Shown here piece by piece: positions 62,195 through 64,000 of a stretch of 64,000 bases of DNA. The position numbers and the translations under genes were made by a program. Position 1 is the stretch's first letter. Every line of letters starts with the position of its first letter. Where the stretch lies: positions 62,001-126,000 of the forward strand of contig NZ_VTVA01000004.1 of the NCBI RefSeq assembly GCF_008638345.1, in the 5' to 3' direction. Origin of the DNA: Pseudomonas saliphila (GTDB taxonomy: Bacteria > Pseudomonadota > Gammaproteobacteria > Pseudomonadales > Pseudomonadaceae). The notes under the pieces are model-generated. The model worked only from the letters and a program-made list of their open reading frames with translations, searched no databases and was not told the DNA's origin.

Positions 62195-62666
62195 GGGATG
62201 AATCTCCAGGCAGGGTATGACCGTCCACGGTCGAATGAATGCGACAGCGGGTCTCGACCATGCGCCAGCCGGCCTCGGTCAGCCGGTAACGGTCTTCATA
62301 GATCCCGCCGATCTGGCGGGTGATGCCGGTCTCTGCATCCAGGTTGAAGTAATACAAAGCCCAGCGCCCTTGCGCTTCGGTGGGCGAGTTCAGAACGATT
62401 TCAGGATTAGCGCCGTGGTGCAAATCGATCACCTGAGGCTGACAAGCCAGGCGCGTGTAAAGCGCGATAAAGCTGTCACGATCATGGAAAATGCCGAGAG
62501 GGCCGTAATCGATGGTGATCGCCCCGGGCGCGAAGCACTCGCGTATCTCATCAACGGCCTTGAGATCGCAGGCGTTGAAATAGCGGTGCTTGAGCAGACG
62601 GATCTGTTCCAAAGCCTCGAGCTGTTGGAGTCGCTGCTCCATCGCCAGCATGCTTGCTGTGTCCAT
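62187..62666 (-). CDS. BaiE-like SnoaL-fold protein, possible hydroxysteroid dehydratase
   Basis: A 159-residue SnoaL_4 protein. Tyr29, Asp34 (RYFNACDLKAVD) and His83-His84 (DLHHGAN) match, in spacing and almost in number, the Tyr30/Asp35/His83 set I recall for bile-acid 7alpha-dehydratase BaiE. A catalytic role such as removal of a ring hydroxyl or double-bond isomerisation is inferred. Its operon partners, a flavin-FeS reductase and a ketosteroid dehydrogenase, mirror the bai set. Confidence 0.75.
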   Translation of the reverse strand: MDTASMLAMEQRLQQLEALEQIRLLKHRYFNACDLKAVDEIRECFAPGAITIDYGPLGIFHDRDSFIALYTRLACQPQVIDLHHGANPEIVLNSPTEAQGRWALYYFNLDAETGITRQIGGIYEDRYRLTEAGWRMVETRCRIHSTVDGHTLPGDSSHE

Positions 62667-62678
62667 ACACTAAGTTCC

Positions 62679-63560
62679 TTATCCCACTCGCGCCGGATGC
62701 ACTGATACAGGCCCACCCAACTGGTTGCGCAAGGATGCCGGCTGGCGCCCCCCGGTATCAGCAATGCCGTAGCGCACTGCCTGCTCGGCACTGATCAGGG
62801 TCTGCCCACTCAGCTGAGCCAGCGTCGGATCATTCAGCAACGCATGAATCACCCGGCCATTGAATTCGGGCGTCTCCGCTTGAGCTATGAAGGCTGCATA
62901 GTCCACGCCGCTGGAGGCACCGACCAGCGCGCTACGTTCGGTGTGCTGCAAACCAAGCCATAACGACAAGGTAGAGACGCCAGTGCCTTCTAGATCAACC
63001 GCCATGTCCGCAGCCAGCTTGTCGCAACCCGCTTTCTGGGCACCATAGGCCGGGCCATGCATATAGCAGTTGGCGCCATAGGATGAAATGAAGGCAATCA
63101 GGCCACGGGGCGCTTGAAGCAACAGCGGGACAGCGTAATAACTGGCGACATACGCCGAACGCAAGCCCACGTTAAGCATGTCCACCATACCCAGCGGCTT
63201 GTTCCAGAACGGCCCCGGAGACACCAGGCTCTCGTGCAGAAAGGTCGCGTTGTTAACCAGTAGATCCAGTCGCCCCTGCTCTGCCCGTATGCGCTCGAAC
63301 AAGTCGGACACCTGCGCATCGTCGGCATGATCACAGCTAACCGCAACCGCACGACCTCCGGCGGCGCGGACCTGCTCGGCGGTTTCCTCCAGATTGCCGC
63401 CCAACTGCTGGCCGTTGACCTTTTCCTGCCCGAGCCCGCCCAGCGTTCGGCCGCTCAGATAGACCGTCATCCCGGCTGCGCCCAGCGCAACAGCGATGCC
63501 CCGCCCTACGCCGCGACTAGCGCCCGTGACTACCGCAATACCGCCCTCTGCCGACCCCAT
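62679..63560 (-). CDS. DHRS1-like SDR oxidoreductase
   Basis: A 293-residue SDR: TGASRGVGRGIAVALGAAG, LSGRTLGG (Ser-Gly-Arg, NADP type), NNATF, Ser in FISSYGANC and YGAQK. The insert after the nucleotide loop and long C-terminus resemble DHRS1, which reduces steroids and carbonyls. It is the first gene of the ketosteroid-dehydrogenase operon; an operator lies 57 bp upstream. The start has GGGAGC. Confidence 0.8.
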   Translation of the reverse strand: MGSAEGGIAVVTGASRGVGRGIAVALGAAGMTVYLSGRTLGGLGQEKVNGQQLGGNLEETAEQVRAAGGRAVAVSCDHADDAQVSDLFERIRAEQGRLDLLVNNATFLHESLVSPGPFWNKPLGMVDMLNVGLRSAYVASYYAVPLLLQAPRGLIAFISSYGANCYMHGPAYGAQKAGCDKLAADMAVDLEGTGVSTLSLWLGLQHTERSALVGASSGVDYAAFIAQAETPEFNGRVIHALLNDPTLAQLSGQTLISAEQAVRYGIADTGGRQPASLRNQLGGPVSVHPARVG

Positions 63561-63616
63561 GAACTGCTCCCATGACGAAATCCTCGTTCCTTTTTATGGG
63601 GTTACAAAGATTGCCG

Positions 63617-63636
63617 CATCGTCTGATCAGACGACA
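63617..63636 (-). promoter_or_regulatory. Shared operator before the ketosteroid-dehydrogenase operon
   Basis: CATCGTCTGATCAGACGACA holds the longest symmetric core, the 16-bp perfect palindrome TCGTCTGATCAGACGA (63619-63634). It is the best copy for defining the site and lies 57 bp before the SDR start. Confidence 0.7.
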
Positions 63637-63765
63637 CAGTAGGTACAGTCGGGATCCCAGGAACTACTCCAAATGGAGGAGGAAAGGCTTGCCTTGATCG
63701 CCTAATCTCGTGGCAATGGATTCATCGGCATGGTGCCAAATAAGACCTGACAAAAGGGGCAAACC

Positions 63766-63939
63766 ATGAAAACAAGAAAATGGCCGTTCTGGTCCGCTGT
63801 GGCTATGAGCTCACTGATTGGGCTTAGTGCACTGGCGTACACTTATACCGACGCCGAGCGTCACGCGTCCCAATGCAGCGCCCATTCTGCTACTTGCGGC
63901 GCTCCGGCAGTCTCCATCAACCAGCTATTCAGTTATTGA
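63766..63939 (+). CDS. Small exported or membrane peptide, unknown function
   Basis: A 57-residue frame with a good ribosome site (AAGGGG, 8 bp before ATG). It has a basic start MKTRK, a hydrophobic stretch over residues 7-25 and a short polar tail with two cysteines (Cys37, Cys44). It is followed 24 bp later by a strong terminator, which supports a real short transcript. I do not recognise the family. It lies opposite the SDR operon, so the gap 63561-63765 may hold a divergent promoter. Confidence 0.6.
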   Translation: MKTRKWPFWSAVAMSSLIGLSALAYTYTDAERHASQCSAHSATCGAPAVSINQLFSY

Positions 63940-63962
63940 ATAGTTACAAGCCTCACTAAAAA

Positions 63963-63991
63963 AACCGGCAGAATTACTGCCGGTTTTTTTT
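63963..63991 (+). terminator. Rho-independent terminator
   Basis: AACCGGCAG (63963-63971) pairs with CTGCCGGTT (63977-63985) around a five-base loop, ending in eight Ts (63984-63991). It follows the small-peptide gene. Confidence 0.93.
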
Positions 63992-64000
63992 GGAGTTTGG

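Noticed and set aside
1-64000. Search for prophage, integrase, transposase, tRNA or attachment sites that would mark the island as mobile
   Set aside because: None seen; the only repeat candidates are the REP-like element at 1867-2145 and the operator copies.

Overview
The window is a dense catabolic and cofactor-biosynthesis island from a GC-rich gammaproteobacterium. A Pseudomonadales-type marine or soil steroid degrader is my best guess; no ribosomal or housekeeping marker is present to confirm it. Almost every gene belongs to steroid (sterol or bile-acid type) breakdown, steroid-modifying redox chemistry, or cofactor supply. There is no tRNA, rRNA, integrase or transposase, and no CRISPR array.

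Layout. (1) 91-15095, minus strand: a long operon that matches the actinobacterial/proteobacterial pathway for the last two steroid rings (HIP, C/D rings). It holds a type I extradiol dioxygenase (HsaC/TesB-like), IpdA, IpdB, a crotonase, IpdC, EchA20, two heteromeric acyl-CoA dehydrogenase pairs, FadA6-like thiolase, SDR and IpdF, then, after a repeat-filled gap, a MaoC hydratase and a second thiolase. (2) 15306-17461, minus: a side-chain aldolase (Ltp2/Sal1-like) and its DUF35-MaoC hydratase partner (ChsH2/Shy1-like), ending in a clear terminator. (3) 17658-34470, plus: a quinohaemoprotein dehydrogenase, then a complete set of deazaflavin F420 genes (NADPH:F420 reductase, cofE, cofD, cofC, fused cofG-cofH). 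These run with a 3-bp gap into cysD, cysNC and cysQ (PAPS synthesis and PAP disposal), a TetR regulator, a sulfotransferase, a DUF1214 protein, an SDR and an F420-type luciferase-like oxidoreductase. (4) 34695-38272: a TetR gene divergent from a TauD-type dioxygenase, class II aldolase and 2-hydroxyacid dehydrogenase operon. (5) 38403-47801, minus: two SDRs, a SnoaL-fold protein, an old-yellow-enzyme, an acyl-CoA synthetase, an MBL hydrolase and the DUF1302/DUF1329 envelope pair. (6) 48037-52394, plus: MFS transporter, HsaD/TesD-like meta-cleavage hydrolase and a FadH/BaiH-like flavin-FeS reductase. (7) 52751-59215, minus: a third ACAD pair, CoA ligase, SDR and a DHA2 exporter. (8) 59424-63560, minus: SDR, BaiE-like SnoaL protein, flavin-FeS reductase and a 3-ketosteroid delta4-(5alpha)-dehydrogenase. 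(9) A small secreted-peptide ORF with a strong terminator.

How it works together. Ring-A desaturases and reductases, the side-chain aldolase, the dioxygenase/hydrolase pair and the Ipd/FadE/FadA set together cover much of a steroid catabolic route. KshAB, HsaAB and HsaEFG are not in the window. A shared ~20-bp imperfect palindrome (CATCGTC...GACKAMA) sits before five or six of the transcription units and ties them into one regulon. The striking part is the joint F420 + PAPS/sulfotransferase operon embedded in this steroid island. It suggests an F420-dependent redox step and a sulfate-conjugation step acting on the same class of substrate.
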